Assembly (NCBI RefSeq): GCF_030815855.1
Contig: NZ_JAUSXG010000001.1
Coordinates: 1,860,001-1,924,000, forward strand
Direction of reading: 5' to 3'
Source of the DNA: Variovorax paradoxus
Lineage (GTDB): Bacteria; Pseudomonadota; Gammaproteobacteria; Burkholderiales; Burkholderiaceae_C
Length of the DNA stretch: 64,000 nt
Positions 1-9,947 of this stretch are shown here, in pieces (the first letter of the stretch is position 1; each line of letters begins with the position of its first letter). The translations under genes and the position numbers were made by a program. Below the pieces are notes generated by a model. It was not told the origin of the DNA and did no database searches. It worked only from the letters and a program-made list of their open reading frames with translations.

Positions 1-1
1 C

Positions 2-868
2 CAGTGGAGCGCCGCCATGGCGACGCTGGTCGGCATTCCCGGTTTTTTCGAGCCGCGCTATTCGCCCGCGCTGCTGATGGGCGCCGCGGCACCGCTTCTG
101 AGCTACTACGACACCGCGCCGCTCAAGCTCACGCTCGAGCGCCTGATCGACTTCGACCGCATCAACGCCTGCGAGGCGCGGTTCAGTGTGGGAGCGGTCG
201 ACGTGCGCACCGGAAACTCGGTGTACTTCGACAACACGCGCCAGCGCATCGGCCCGGAACACATCATGGCCAGCGGCGCGCTGCCGCCGGGCTTTGCGCC
301 GGTCACCATCGACGGCGACGACTACTGGGACGGCGGCATCGTCTCGAACACGCCGCTCCAATACGTGCTCGACATCCATCCGCGCTCCGAGCCGCTGGTG
401 GTGCTGCAGGTCGATCTCTTCAACGCGCGCGGCGAGATGCCGCGCACGCTGTCGGGCGTGCTGGAGCGGCAGAAGGACATCACCTACTCGAGCCGCACCC
501 GCATGAACACCGATGCGCTGGCCGCCAACCTGAACCTGCAGCAGGCCATTGCGGACCTGATCACCAAGCTGCCGGCCAGCCTTCGCAACGATCCGAGCGT
601 GCTTGCGGTGCAGTCGCAGCTGACGCACGAGCCCATCGACATCTTTCATTTGATCTACCGCGACAAGCCCTACGAGGCCGAATCGAAGGACTACGAGTTC
701 TCGCGCGCCGCCGTCGAAGAACACTGGGAGGCCGGCGCGCGCGACATGCGCACGACGCTGGCGCATCCCGAGACGCTGCGCAGCGACGCCACCGTGAACG
801 GCGTGACCACCTTCGATCTCGGCGAGCATGGCTCGGGCCGGGTCAAGCGTCCGGGACTGTCCCGCTGA
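2..868 (+). CDS. Patatin-like phospholipase, C-terminal part (5' end outside window)
   Basis: The reading frame is open from the first bases, so the gene starts upstream of the window. What remains is the second half of a patatin-like acyl hydrolase: the YWDGG motif (bases 326-340) carries the catalytic Asp of the Ser-Asp dyad and is followed by the usual SNTPL stretch. The GxSxG nucleophile must lie upstream. The roughly 180 residues after it resemble the C-terminal extension (DUF3734 type) of bacterial patatins found beside adc and bdhA. Likely an intracellular lipid or polyhydroxybutyrate-associated esterase; the substrate is inferred from its neighbours only. Confidence 0.85.
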   Translation, partial: QWSAAMATLVGIPGFFEPRYSPALLMGAAAPLLSYYDTAPLKLTLERLIDFDRINACEARFSVGAVDVRTGNSVYFDNTRQRIGPEHIMASGALPPGFAPVTIDGDDYWDGGIVSNTPLQYVLDIHPRSEPLVVLQVDLFNARGEMPRTLSGVLERQKDITYSSRTRMNTDALAANLNLQQAIADLITKLPASLRNDPSVLAVQSQLTHEPIDIFHLIYRDKPYEAESKDYEFSRAAVEEHWEAGARDMRTTLAHPETLRSDATVNGVTTFDLGEHGSGRVKRPGLSR

Positions 869-935
869 AGCAGCCGATTTCAGCTTCGACTAAGAAACCA
901 GCGCCAGACTGGCTCGGTCACGCAAACAGGAGGAA

Positions 936-1691
936 ATGTCAGTGAACATCGAAGACGTACGGCGGCAGGCCTTCGCCATGCCGCTCACCAGCCCCGCCTT
1001 TCCGCGCGGACCGTACCGGTTCGTGCGCCGCGAATTTCTCGTAATTACCTACCGCACCGACATGGACGCGCTGCGCGCCGTGGTGCCCGAGCCGCTCGAG
1101 GTCGTCGAGCCGCTCGTCAAGTATGAATTCATCCGCATGCCCGATTCCACCGGCTTCGGCGACTACACCGAATCGGGCCAGGTGATTCCGGTGCAGCTGC
1201 GTACCGCCAGGGGCGTGGAGCAGGGCGCCTACGTGCATGCGATGTACCTCGATGACCATCCACCGATTGCCGGCGGCCGCGAGCTCTGGGGTTTTCCGAA
1301 GAAGCTCGCCTCGCCGGTGCTGTCCTACGAGACCGATGTGATCGTCGGCACGCTCGACTACGGCAAGGTGCGCGTGGCCAAGGCCACCATGGGTTTCAAG
1401 CATCGCGCGCTCGATCACCCGCCGGTTCTCGCGGGCATTGCGCAGCCGAATTTCCTGCTCAAGATCATTCCGCACGTCGACGGCACGGCCCGCATCTGCG
1501 AGCTGGTGCGCTATCACATGGTCGACATCACGCTGCACGGCGCGTGGACCGCGCCGGCCTCGCTCGAACTGCATCCGCATGCGCTGGCGCCGGTGGCCGA
1601 TCTGCCGGTGCGCAAGGTCGAATCGGCCGTGCATTACATCGCCGACATGACGCTCGCGCTGGGTACGGTCGAGCACGACTATCTCGCCTGA
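936..1691 (+). CDS. adc: Acetoacetate decarboxylase
   Basis: Converts acetoacetate to acetone and CO2 through a Schiff base. The family motif ELWGFPKK is present; the first Lys of the KK pair is the usual catalytic lysine and the second tunes its pKa. About 250 residues, normal for the family. The strong Shine-Dalgarno AGGAGG (928-933) lies only 2 bases before ATG 936 but 8 bases before the in-frame GTG at 942, so translation may really begin at 942. It is followed 44 bases later by a 3-hydroxybutyrate dehydrogenase, which makes ketone-body or PHB turnover the likely setting. Confidence 0.93.
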   Translation: MSVNIEDVRRQAFAMPLTSPAFPRGPYRFVRREFLVITYRTDMDALRAVVPEPLEVVEPLVKYEFIRMPDSTGFGDYTESGQVIPVQLRTARGVEQGAYVHAMYLDDHPPIAGGRELWGFPKKLASPVLSYETDVIVGTLDYGKVRVAKATMGFKHRALDHPPVLAGIAQPNFLLKIIPHVDGTARICELVRYHMVDITLHGAWTAPASLELHPHALAPVADLPVRKVESAVHYIADMTLALGTVEHDYLA

Positions 1692-1735
1692 CCACTGCCA
1701 TCTTTTTTCATTCCAACTCTGAAGGAACATTCACC

Positions 1736-2518
1736 ATGCAACTCAAGGACAAGGTCGCCTACATCACCGGCTCGGCCAGCGGCATCGGCAAGGAAATTGC
1801 CATCCTCTTCGCGCAGGAAGGCGCCAAGATCATCATTGCCGACCTCAACAAGGAAGCGGCCGACGCCACCGCGGCCGAGCTCAAGGCCACGGGCGCACAG
1901 GCCATCGGCGTGGCCGTGGACGTCACCAACGAAGACCAGGTCAACGCCTCGGTCGAAGAGGGCGCCAAGGCCTTCGGCGGCATCGACATCCTGATCAGCA
2001 ATGCCGGCATCCAGATCGTGCATCCGGTCGAGGAGTTCAGCTTTGCCGACTGGAAGAAGATGCTAGCCATTCACCTCGACGGCGCCTTCCTCACCACCAA
2101 GGCCTGCCTCAAACACATGTACGCGCAAGGCCGCGGCGGCAGCGTGATCTACATGGGCTCGGTGCACTCGAAGGAAGCTTCGCTGCTGAAAGCCCCTTAC
2201 GTGACCGCCAAGCACGGCCTCATCGGCCTGGCCAAGACGGTTGCGAAGGAAGGCGCCAAGCACGGCGTGCGCGCCAACGTGATCTGCCCGGGCTTCGTGC
2301 GCACGCCGCTGGTCGAAAAGCAGATTCCCGAGCAGGCGAAGACGCTCGGCATCACCGAAGAACAGGTCATCAAGAACGTGATGCTCAAGGAAACGGTCGA
2401 CGGTGAATTCACCACCACCGAAGACGTGGCGCGCGTGGCGCTGCTGTTCGCGGCTTTCCCGACCAATGCGCTCACCGGCCAGTCGCTGGTGGTGAGCCAC
2501 GGCTGGTTCATGCAGTAG
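1736..2518 (+). CDS. bdhA: 3-hydroxybutyrate dehydrogenase (SDR)
   Basis: NAD-dependent oxidation of D-3-hydroxybutyrate to acetoacetate. A 260-residue classical SDR with TGSASGIG (nucleotide binding) near the N-terminus, NAG, the active-site serine of GSVHS and the YVTAKHG Tyr-Lys motif. The C-terminal half ([14 protein letters not shown], then a two-helix lid and [12 protein letters not shown]) is characteristic of BdhA. The start at 1736 is supported by GAAGGA at 1721-1726; the open frame upstream is antisense-like noise over adc. Probably one operon with adc. Confidence 0.95.
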   Translation: MQLKDKVAYITGSASGIGKEIAILFAQEGAKIIIADLNKEAADATAAELKATGAQAIGVAVDVTNEDQVNASVEEGAKAFGGIDILISNAGIQIVHPVEEFSFADWKKMLAIHLDGAFLTTKACLKHMYAQGRGGSVIYMGSVHSKEASLLKAPYVTAKHGLIGLAKTVAKEGAKHGVRANVICPGFVRTPLVEKQIPEQAKTLGITEEQVIKNVMLKETVDGEFTTTEDVARVALLFAAFPTNALTGQSLVVSHGWFMQ

Positions 2519-2644
2519 CGAAGCCGCGCCGCTGCGCGCGGCACACGATGGTTCACCCTAATGTCTCTGGCGAGCGAACTGTGCGAAAACCCGCATGAGC
2601 CGTTCAAACGTCATACCAATGACTTTCGCCAGGAGACAACCACC

Positions 2645-3652
2645 ATGCGTGTTCGTTCGTCCCGTTTCGTTTCGCGACGCTCCTTCGTTACCCATGCCGC
2701 AGGCGTCGCGGCCGGGCTCGCCCTGTTTGCAGCGGCGGCCCCCGCGGCCGCGCAGGCGTATCCGAGCCGGCCTGTCACGCTGATCGTTCCCTGGGGTGCG
2801 GGCGGCGGCACCGATGCCACGGCCCGCATCATCGCCAGCCTGCTCGAAAAGGAATTGGGCCAACCGATCACGGTGGTGAACCGCACCGGCGGCAACGGCG
2901 TGGTGGGCCACTCGGCCATTGCCGCCGCACCGCCCGACGGCTACACCCTCGGCATGGCCACGGTCGAGATCGGCATGATGCACTGGCAAGGGCTGACGCA
3001 GCTCACAAGCACGTCGTACACGCCCATCGGCCTTGCCAACCTCGACCCGGCCGGCATTCAGGTGCGGGCCGACGCACCCTACAAGACCGTGCCCGAACTG
3101 CTCGCGGCCATCAAGGCCAGCCCCGGCAAGCTCAAGGCTTCCGGCACAGGGCAGGGCGGCATCTGGCACCTGGCCATTGCCGGCCTCTTGCGCGACCAGA
3201 AGATCGATCCCGCGGCCGTGCCGTGGGTGCCGAGCAACGGCGCGGCACCCGGCCTGCAAGACGTGGTCGCGGGCGGCGTAGACATCGCACCGGTCTCGCT
3301 GCCCGAGGCGCGTTCGCTGATCGACGCGGGCAAGGTCAAGAGCCTTGCAATCATGAGCGACAAGCCTTCGGCGCTTTATCCGAATGTGCCCACGCTCAAG
3401 GCGGCGATCGGCAGCGACTGGTCGATGGCGGCCTGGCGCGGCATCGTCGCCCCCAAGGGCCTTCCGGCCGACGTGCGCGACAAGCTTGCGGGCGCCCTCA
3501 AGAAAGTGGTGGCGAGCAAGGAGTACACCGACTTCATGGCGTCTCGCGGCTTCGGCGTGATCTACGCGGGGCCCGACGAATTCGCCGCCTACATGGCGAA
3601 GTCCGACGCCGAACTCGGCGCAACCATGAAGGCCGTGGGTATCGTCAAGTGA
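2645..3652 (+). CDS. tctC: Tripartite tricarboxylate transporter receptor (Bug family), TctC
   Basis: Periplasmic solute receptor of 335 residues. It begins with a twin-arginine-like, hydrophobic export signal (RRSF, then AGVAAGLALFAAAAPAAAQA) and continues with the Bug-family start YPSRPVTLIVPWGAGGGTD, which lines the carboxylate-binding pocket. AGGAGA at 2631-2636 supports the ATG at 2645. It is the first gene of a receptor-TctB-TctA set, so unlike the other three Bug receptors in the window it has its own membrane partners. Ligand unknown; probably a small di- or tricarboxylate. Confidence 0.93.
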   Translation: MRVRSSRFVSRRSFVTHAAGVAAGLALFAAAAPAAAQAYPSRPVTLIVPWGAGGGTDATARIIASLLEKELGQPITVVNRTGGNGVVGHSAIAAAPPDGYTLGMATVEIGMMHWQGLTQLTSTSYTPIGLANLDPAGIQVRADAPYKTVPELLAAIKASPGKLKASGTGQGGIWHLAIAGLLRDQKIDPAAVPWVPSNGAAPGLQDVVAGGVDIAPVSLPEARSLIDAGKVKSLAIMSDKPSALYPNVPTLKAAIGSDWSMAAWRGIVAPKGLPADVRDKLAGALKKVVASKEYTDFMASRGFGVIYAGPDEFAAYMAKSDAELGATMKAVGIVK

Positions 3653-3695
3653 GCGCCGCGCGGCGTGCGCGAGGGCCCATCGGAGGGGCGGCGCG

Positions 3696-4169
3696 ATGAA
3701 GTTCAACGATGCGGTCTTCGGGCTGATCCTGCTGGCACTCGGCGCGCTGGTGCTCGCCGTGGTGCGCGGCTATCCCGGCATACCGGGCCAGCAGGTGGGG
3801 CCCGCGCTGTTCCCGGGTCTGATCGCCGTCGGCCTGTGCGTCTGCGGCGCCCTGCTGCTGGTCAAGGGCTGGCGCGAGCGGCAGGCCATGGCCTGGATGC
3901 GGCTTGGCGACTGGGCCGCTTCGCCGCGCCACCTGCTGTCGGCCGCGCTGGTCATCGGCTCGGTGGTGTTCTACATCGTCGCCTCGGAGCGGCTTGGCTT
4001 CCTGCCGACCGCGTCTATTTCGCTGGCGGCGCTGATGCTCGCCATGCGCGTGCCGCCGGGCCGCGCGGTGTTGATTGCATTGATTGCCTCGCTGCTCATC
4101 CATGCAGCGTTCTACAAGCTGTTGCGCGTTCCGCTGCCCTGGGGCGTCCTGACACCCATCGCCTGGTAA
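3696..4169 (+). CDS. tctB: Tripartite tricarboxylate transporter small membrane subunit TctB
   Basis: A 157-residue inner-membrane protein with four hydrophobic segments (near residues 5-25, 35-52, 75-92 and 105-145) and the length and position of TctB. It lies 43 bases after tctC and 15 bases before tctA. It forms the small membrane subunit of a cation-coupled carboxylate symporter. Confidence 0.9.
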   Translation: MKFNDAVFGLILLALGALVLAVVRGYPGIPGQQVGPALFPGLIAVGLCVCGALLLVKGWRERQAMAWMRLGDWAASPRHLLSAALVIGSVVFYIVASERLGFLPTASISLAALMLAMRVPPGRAVLIALIASLLIHAAFYKLLRVPLPWGVLTPIAW

Positions 4170-4184
4170 CCGAGAACTCCATCC

Positions 4185-5693
4185 ATGTCGGCAGCACTCT
4201 TGCAGGCTTTCTCGATGGTCTTCGAGCCCTACACCCTCCTCGTGATGGTGCTGGCCTCGTTCTACGGCCTGTTCGTCGGCGCGGTGCCGGGGCTGTCGGC
4301 CACCATGGCGGTCGCGCTGCTGGTGCCGGTCACCTTTTTCATGCCGCCGATTCCGGCGATTGCGGCCATGGTGACGGCCACCGCCATGGCCATTTTCTCG
4401 GGCGACATTCCCGGCTGCCTGCTGCGCATTCCGGGCACGCCCGCATCGGCCGCCTATACGGACGAAGCCTTCGCGATGACGCGCAAGGGCATGGCCGAGA
4501 CCGCCTTGGGCGCGGGGCTCGTGTTCTCGGCCGTCGGCGGTCTTTTCGGTACCGTGGTGCTGATCGTGGCGGCACCTGCGCTGGCCGACTTTGCGCTCAA
4601 CTTCAGTTCGTTCGAATATTTCTGGCTCGTGCTGCTGGGCCTGACCTGTGCCGTGTTCATCACCTCCGACCGGCCACTGAAAGGCATGGTCACGCTGCTG
4701 CTCGGCTTGCTGGTGGCCTGCGTGGGGCTCGGCAACCCGGCGGGTTTTCCGCGCTTCACTTTGGGCAACGCGGAGATGACCGGCGGCATCGGCATGATCC
4801 CGATGATGATCGGCATGTTCGCCATCTCGGAGGTGATCCGCTTCGCGGTCGACACGCTGCCGCCCGGCGAGATCGTGGTCGAGAAAGTGGGCCGCGTGCT
4901 TTCGGGCCAATGGGCGCTGGCCAAGAAGTACCCGGTGCAGATACTGCGCGGCAGCGTGCTGGGCACGGCGGTGGGCGCCTTGCCGGGCGCGGGTGCCGAC
5001 ATTGCGGCGTGGATGTCGTACGCCATGAGCAAGAAGTTCTCGAAGGAGCCCGAGAAGTTCGGCACGGGACACGTCGAAGGCATTGTCGAATCGGGTTCGG
5101 CCAACAACAGCGCGCTGGCCGGCGCATGGATTCCGGCGCTGGTGTTCGGCATTCCCGGAGACTCGATCACCGCCATCGTCATCGGCGTGCTCTACATGAA
5201 GAACCTCAACCCGGGGCCGACGCTGTTCACCACCAACCCGCAGAACATCTATGCGGTGTTCATGCTGTTCATCATTGCCAACATCATCATGATTCCGCTC
5301 GGCATCCTGTGCATCAAGGTGGCCAAGCGCATCCTGCGGGTGCCGCGCAACGTGCTGATGCCGCTGATCCTGCTGTTCTGCATCGTCGGTGCATTCGCCA
5401 TCAACAATTCGCTGTTCGACGTGGGCGTGATGCTCGCGGCCGGCATCGTGGCCTACCTGCTCGAGGAGAACGGTTTCCCGATTGCGCCCGCCATCCTGGG
5501 CGTGGTGCTGGGCGGCATGCTCGAGGAGAACTTCATCACCTCGATGATCAAGTCCGACGGCAACCTGGCGGGCTTCGTGTCGCGGCCCATTGCCGCTTCG
5601 CTGGCGGCCGTGGTGGTGCTGGTGTGGATAGCGCCCTTGCTCAAGAAGCTGTGGAGCAAAGGCCGGCGCACCGCTTCATCTACTGCAGCTTGA
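4185..5693 (+). CDS. tctA: Tripartite tricarboxylate transporter large permease TctA
   Basis: A 502-residue permease with about twelve membrane segments. The duplicated TctA signature GxxPGLSATMAVAL (near residues 31-47) recurs as GALPGAGADIAAW near residue 265, and GIPGDSITAIVIG lies near residue 325. Length is normal. It is the translocation subunit for the solute delivered by TctC. Its last 14 bases overlap the 3' end of the convergent MarR-GNAT gene, so the two genes share a termination zone. Confidence 0.95.
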   Translation: MSAALLQAFSMVFEPYTLLVMVLASFYGLFVGAVPGLSATMAVALLVPVTFFMPPIPAIAAMVTATAMAIFSGDIPGCLLRIPGTPASAAYTDEAFAMTRKGMAETALGAGLVFSAVGGLFGTVVLIVAAPALADFALNFSSFEYFWLVLLGLTCAVFITSDRPLKGMVTLLLGLLVACVGLGNPAGFPRFTLGNAEMTGGIGMIPMMIGMFAISEVIRFAVDTLPPGEIVVEKVGRVLSGQWALAKKYPVQILRGSVLGTAVGALPGAGADIAAWMSYAMSKKFSKEPEKFGTGHVEGIVESGSANNSALAGAWIPALVFGIPGDSITAIVIGVLYMKNLNPGPTLFTTNPQNIYAVFMLFIIANIIMIPLGILCIKVAKRILRVPRNVLMPLILLFCIVGAFAINNSLFDVGVMLAAGIVAYLLEENGFPIAPAILGVVLGGMLEENFITSMIKSDGNLAGFVSRPIAASLAAVVVLVWIAPLLKKLWSKGRRTASSTAA

Positions 5694-6642
5694 GCGACCA
5701 GGTCTCGCCGACGAGCTGCTGGCCGAAACCTTCGTAGGGCTCGGCCTTGTCGAGCTTGAAACCCCGCTTCGCGTAGATAGCGCGAGCGGCTTCGAGGCAG
5801 CTGTTGGTCCAGAGCACCATCTTGCGGTAGCCCTTGGCGCGTGCGAAGGCAATGCATTCGTCGGTGAGGCGCCCGCCCAGCCCCAGCCCGCGTGCGGAAG
5901 GTGCGAGCAGCAGCAGGCGCAGCTGGGCCGTGGTGGCCGATTTGCGCACCACGAAGATCGCGCCTACCCGTTCGCCGTCGAGCTCGGCAATCCAGCACTT
6001 TTCCCACGCAGGCTGAAACTTGCGGACGAACCCGGCCACGATATCGGCCACCAGCGCTTCGAACTCGCTGTTCCAGCCGTACTCGCGCGCATACAGCTCA
6101 CCGTGCTGCTGCACCACCCAGCCCATGTCGCCGGGCAAGGGGTCGCGCAGCACCACCGTGCGCGTTCGCGCCGCCGGGGCCGTGGCCGGATCGAGCAGGC
6201 GCTCGATCCGGGCCATCGCATCGACCACCTGCTGGCGGTCGGGGGGCGGCAATGGCGAGAGGAGAGCGGCGGCCTCGTCACGCGATTTTTGTTGCAACGG
6301 CGCAAACGCGGCGTGGCCCGCTTCGGTAAGGCGCAGCACGCTCTGTCGCGCATCGCGGGCATGCGGCTCGCGCGTGAGCCAGCCGGCGGCCTCGAAGCGG
6401 CGCAGGATGCGGCTCATGTAGCCGGCGTCGAGGCGCAGGTCGCGGCCGATTTCGCTCGCCACGGGCGTTTCCCGATGGGCCAGCTCGTACAGCACCCGGA
6501 CATCGGTCAGCGACATGTCGCTGCCGAGATACGGATCGAGTACCCCGATGCGGCCCGTGTAGAACCGGTTGAAACGCCGAATCGCCTTGACGGCGGCGGG
6601 ATCGGCGGCGGGCGGAAGGGCCGAAGAGGTTGCTGTTGTCAT
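5680..6642 (-). CDS. MarR-type winged-helix / GNAT acetyltransferase fusion
   Basis: Residues about 10-150 form a MarR-like winged helix ([10 protein letters not shown], then a recognition helix with [12 protein letters not shown] and a wing with [13 protein letters not shown]). Residues about 160-320 form a GNAT domain with the acetyl-CoA loop [15 protein letters not shown]. Such fusions are known, and the acetyltransferase may respond to or modify the effector. The start is placed at the second Met (6642), which gives a normal N-terminus; 6663 is an in-frame alternative. Target unknown. It faces tctA, and 151 bases separate its start from ygiQ on the other strand. Confidence 0.88.
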   Translation of the reverse strand: MTTATSSALPPAADPAAVKAIRRFNRFYTGRIGVLDPYLGSDMSLTDVRVLYELAHRETPVASEIGRDLRLDAGYMSRILRRFEAAGWLTREPHARDARQSVLRLTEAGHAAFAPLQQKSRDEAAALLSPLPPPDRQQVVDAMARIERLLDPATAPAARTRTVVLRDPLPGDMGWVVQQHGELYAREYGWNSEFEALVADIVAGFVRKFQPAWEKCWIAELDGERVGAIFVVRKSATTAQLRLLLLAPSARGLGLGGRLTDECIAFARAKGYRKMVLWTNSCLEAARAIYAKRGFKLDKAEPYEGFGQQLVGETWSLKLQ

Positions 6643-6793
6643 ATGGATGGTTGACTTTGGCAACCATTTAAAGGCCTTGTCGCAGGTGCGTCAACAGGCC
6701 CGGGCGCGACAGGCGTGGTGGAAAACCCTAAAATCGCGGGTTGCCCACTGCTGCGCGGTGCCCGCCAAGCGCCCGCTGCCCACTTCCCCACTG

Positions 6794-9193
6794 ATGAACG
6801 CCCCCGTCGACGTCTCCTTTTTTGCGCGTGCCGCCAAGCCGCTGACCAGCTACCGCAAGTACTGGGCCGCCCGTTTCGGCACGGCCAAATTCCTGCCGAC
6901 CACGCGCAAGGAAATGGACGCGCTCGGCTGGGACAGCTGCGACATCATCGTGGTGACCGGCGACGCCTACGTCGACCACCCGAGCTTCGGCATGGCCGTG
7001 ATCGGCCGCATGCTCGAGGCGCAGGGCTTCCGCGTGGGCATCATCGCGCAGCCCGACTGGCAGAGCGCCGAGCCCTTCAAGGCGTTGGGCAAGCCGAACC
7101 TGTTCTTCGGCGTGACCGCCGGCAACATGGATTCGATGATCAACCGCTACACGGCGGACCGGAAGATCCGCAGCGACGACGCCTACACGCCCGGCGATGT
7201 CGGGGGCGCACGGCCCGACCGCGCGGCCATCGTCTATTCGCAGCGCTGCAAGGAAGCCTGGAACGATGTGCCGATCATCCTCGGTGGCATCGAAGGCAGT
7301 CTGCGCCGCATCGCGCACTACGACTACTGGTCGGACAAGGTGCGCCGCTCCATCGTCGTCGACTCGAAGTGCGACCTGCTGCTGTACGGCAACGCCGAGC
7401 GCGCCATCGTCGAAATTGCGCACCGCCTGGCCGCCAAGGAGCCGGTGCAGCAGATCACCGACGTGCGCGGCACCGCGTTCGTGCGCCGCGACACACCCGA
7501 AGACTGGTTCGAGATCAACTCCACCAGCGTGGACGAGCCCGGCCGCGTCGAGGCGCACGTCAACCCGTACCTGATGGTGTCCGAGCAGGCCAAGGCCAAT
7601 GGCGCGACCTGCGCGAAGGAAGACGAGGCCGAGGCCGTGGCGCGAGCCGCCGAAGCCGGCGCCGCGGTGAACCCCGTGAACCCGGCGATCAAGCCGCTGA
7701 CTTTCGTACCGAACCCCGCGCTCCAGCAGCGCACCAGAATCAAGGTGCCGCCGCGCGACCGCAGCGTGATCCGCCTTCCATCTTACGAGCAGGTGCGCAG
7801 CGACCCGGTGCTCTATGCCCACGCCAACCGCGTGCTGCACCTGGAGACCAACCCCGGCAACGCCCGCGCGCTGGTGCAGGCGCACGGCGACGGCGCCACG
7901 GCGCGCGACGTGTGGATCAACCCGCCGCCCATTCCGCTCACCACGGCCGAGATGGACCACGTGTTCGACCTGGCCTATGCGCGCAGCCCGCATCCGCGCT
8001 ACGCCGACGAGAACGGCAGCCACGACGGCGCGACCAAGATCCCTGCCTGGGAAATGATCCGCTTCAGCGTGAACATCATGCGCGGCTGCTTCGGCGGCTG
8101 CACCTTCTGCTCCATCACCGAGCACGAGGGCCGCATCATCCAGAGCCGCTCGGAAGAATCGATCATCAAGGAGGTCGAGGCCATCCGCGATTCGGTGAGC
8201 GGCTTTACCGGCACCATCTCCGACCTCGGCGGCCCCACGGCCAACATGTACCGCCTGGGCTGCAAGAGCCCCGAGATCGAGTCGGCATGCCGCAAGCCCA
8301 GTTGCGTGTACCCCGGCATCTGCCCGAACCTGGGCACCAACCACGATCCGCTCATCAAGATCTACCGCCGGGCGCGTGCGCTCAAGGGCATCAAGAAGAT
8401 CCTGATCGGCTCGGGCTTGCGCTACGACCTGGCCGTGCAGTCGCCCGAGTACGTGAAGGAGCTGGTGCAGCACCACGTCGGCGGCTATCTCAAGATCGCG
8501 CCCGAGCACACCGAGCAGGGTCCGCTCACCAAGATGATGAAGCCCGGCATCGGCAGCTACGACAAGTTCAAGCAGATGTTCGAGAAGTTCTCGGCCGAAG
8601 CGGGCAAGAAGCAGTACCTCATTCCGTACTTCATTGCCGCGCATCCGGGCACCAGCGACGAGGACATGATGAACCTCGCGATCTGGCTCAAGAAGAACGG
8701 CTTCCGCGCCGACCAGGTGCAGACGTTCTATCCGAGTCCGATGGCCACCGCGACGACGATGTACCACACCAACAAGAACCCGCTGCGCAAGATCACGCGC
8801 GAGAGCGAGACGGTGGACATCGTGCGCGGCGACAAGCGCCGCCGCCTGCACAAGGCCTTCCTGCGCTACCACGATGCCAACAACTGGCCGCTCTTGCGCG
8901 AAGCGCTCAAGAGCATGGGCCGGGCCGACCTCATCGGAAACGGCAAGCATCACCTCATTCCGACGTGGCAGCCGCTGACCGACGGCGGCTACACGAGCGC
9001 GCGGCGCAAGAACTCGACCTCGGCACCGGTCGCCGCCAAAGCATCGGCACCAGTCAAGCTGGCGCCAGTGAAGCCGTCGAAGGGCCGCATCCTTACGCAG
9101 CACACCGGCCTGCCGCCGCGGGACAACGGTTCGGCGGCCCCTCGCAAGGCTGCAGCCGGCCCGGTGCGCGGCGGCATCCGCAAGCCGCGCTGA
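6794..9193 (+). CDS. ygiQ: YgiQ family radical SAM protein
   Basis: A 799-residue member of the YgiQ / UPF0313 family. The radical SAM cluster motif is CFGGCTFC at residues 432-439 (CxxxCxxC), preceded by the family's N-terminal B12-binding-like region ([17 protein letters not shown]). The C-terminus is a basic, low-complexity tail (Ala, Lys, Pro) common in beta-proteobacterial members. The reaction is not known. The start at 6794 gives the conserved N-terminus; the longer open frame is upstream noise. It ends 2 bases before the convergent DUF1294 frame. Confidence 0.93.
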   Translation: MNAPVDVSFFARAAKPLTSYRKYWAARFGTAKFLPTTRKEMDALGWDSCDIIVVTGDAYVDHPSFGMAVIGRMLEAQGFRVGIIAQPDWQSAEPFKALGKPNLFFGVTAGNMDSMINRYTADRKIRSDDAYTPGDVGGARPDRAAIVYSQRCKEAWNDVPIILGGIEGSLRRIAHYDYWSDKVRRSIVVDSKCDLLLYGNAERAIVEIAHRLAAKEPVQQITDVRGTAFVRRDTPEDWFEINSTSVDEPGRVEAHVNPYLMVSEQAKANGATCAKEDEAEAVARAAEAGAAVNPVNPAIKPLTFVPNPALQQRTRIKVPPRDRSVIRLPSYEQVRSDPVLYAHANRVLHLETNPGNARALVQAHGDGATARDVWINPPPIPLTTAEMDHVFDLAYARSPHPRYADENGSHDGATKIPAWEMIRFSVNIMRGCFGGCTFCSITEHEGRIIQSRSEESIIKEVEAIRDSVSGFTGTISDLGGPTANMYRLGCKSPEIESACRKPSCVYPGICPNLGTNHDPLIKIYRRARALKGIKKILIGSGLRYDLAVQSPEYVKELVQHHVGGYLKIAPEHTEQGPLTKMMKPGIGSYDKFKQMFEKFSAEAGKKQYLIPYFIAAHPGTSDEDMMNLAIWLKKNGFRADQVQTFYPSPMATATTMYHTNKNPLRKITRESETVDIVRGDKRRRLHKAFLRYHDANNWPLLREALKSMGRADLIGNGKHHLIPTWQPLTDGGYTSARRKNSTSAPVAAKASAPVKLAPVKPSKGRILTQHTGLPPRDNGSAAPRKAAAGPVRGGIRKPR

Positions 9194-9195
9194 GT

Positions 9196-9558
9196 TCAGC
9201 TCCCGAGCAGGCCTGCCGGCAACAGCTTGCCGACCCAGGCCGCCACGGCGGCGATATTCAGCAGCACAGTGGCCCAGTACACCGCCATGAAGCTCGCCTT
9301 GCGCGACTTGTGGCGGAAGAGCCGCTGTGCACACCACGCGCCGGGCCAGCCTCCCGCCAGCGACAGCAGATGCAGCGTGCTCTCCGCGGTGCGCCAGCGT
9401 CCGGCCTGGGCGGCGCTCTTGTCGAAACCGTAGACGGCAAAGGTCAGCAGGCTGATCAGCAGCAGCACGCCCAAGGCCATGGCCGGCAGGCGTGCGGTCC
9501 ATACGCCATAGCCGAGCAGGCCCGCATAACCCAGAAGCAGCACGCTCATGGGCAGCAT
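9196..9558 (-). pseudogene. DUF1294 membrane domain, probably the C-terminal half of a frameshifted CSD-DUF1294 protein
   Basis: Encodes about 120 residues with four hydrophobic stretches and the DUF1294 core YGFDKSAAQAGRWRTAE, HLLSLAGGWPGAW and RHKSRK. In many relatives this domain is fused behind a cold-shock domain. Here the cold-shock frame lies directly upstream in another frame. The DUF1294 frame stays open upstream of its first ATG and reads through a Ser-rich linker (APSSSSS), as expected for an interrupted fusion. It could also be an independent gene started at 9558 or 9549 and coupled to the upstream stop. Confidence 0.75.
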
Positions 9559-9887
9559 CGACGATGAAGAGGAGGGGGCGCTGCCCCGCTGCGTCGCCGC
9601 GAATCGGCTGCGGTGCGGCCTGCATTCGGCGCTGCGGGAGCTTTGCGCGTCCGTGCCTGAGGGGCTCGAGGCGCCGCGGTGCCCACGGGGTGAACCGCCA
9701 CGGCGCGCGGCCCTTTGCCGCCCACGTGAATCTCTTCGAAGCTCAGTTCCATGCCCACCTGCGGCTTCAATTGCCGATCAAGGAAATCGCGCAGATGCAC
9801 GAACACATCCGCCGAAACCTCAGGGCTTCGGATGAAGCCGAAACCCCGCTCGGCCTCCCAGCGTACGAGCCGGCCCTGGCGCTTCAT
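9546..9887 (-). pseudogene. Cold-shock domain protein, N-terminal half of the split CSD-DUF1294 gene
   Basis: The first 70 residues are a cold-shock (OB-fold) domain: GRLVRWEAERGFGFIRS contains the RNP1-like GFGFI and is followed by VFVHLRDF (RNP2-like). A basic Arg/Ala/Pro linker then runs into a frame that ends HRRCCP and stops at 9546. One base missing in the G4 or C5 run near 9575-9590 would explain the shift from this frame into the DUF1294 frame. The ATG at 9887 is chosen; a TTG three codons earlier is the alternative. Confidence 0.75.
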
Positions 9888-9947
9888 GATTTGCAAAGAG
9901 AAGGGTGCATGGCGGGATTCTCGCCGGCCGTTGTATCGTGTGGTCCC

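Noticed and set aside
6728..9625. A 965-codon minus-strand frame antisense to ygiQ and DUF1294
   Set aside because: It is the mirror image of high-GC coding DNA, has no family motifs and is rich in Arg, His and Ala; ygiQ on the plus strand has clear catalytic motifs.
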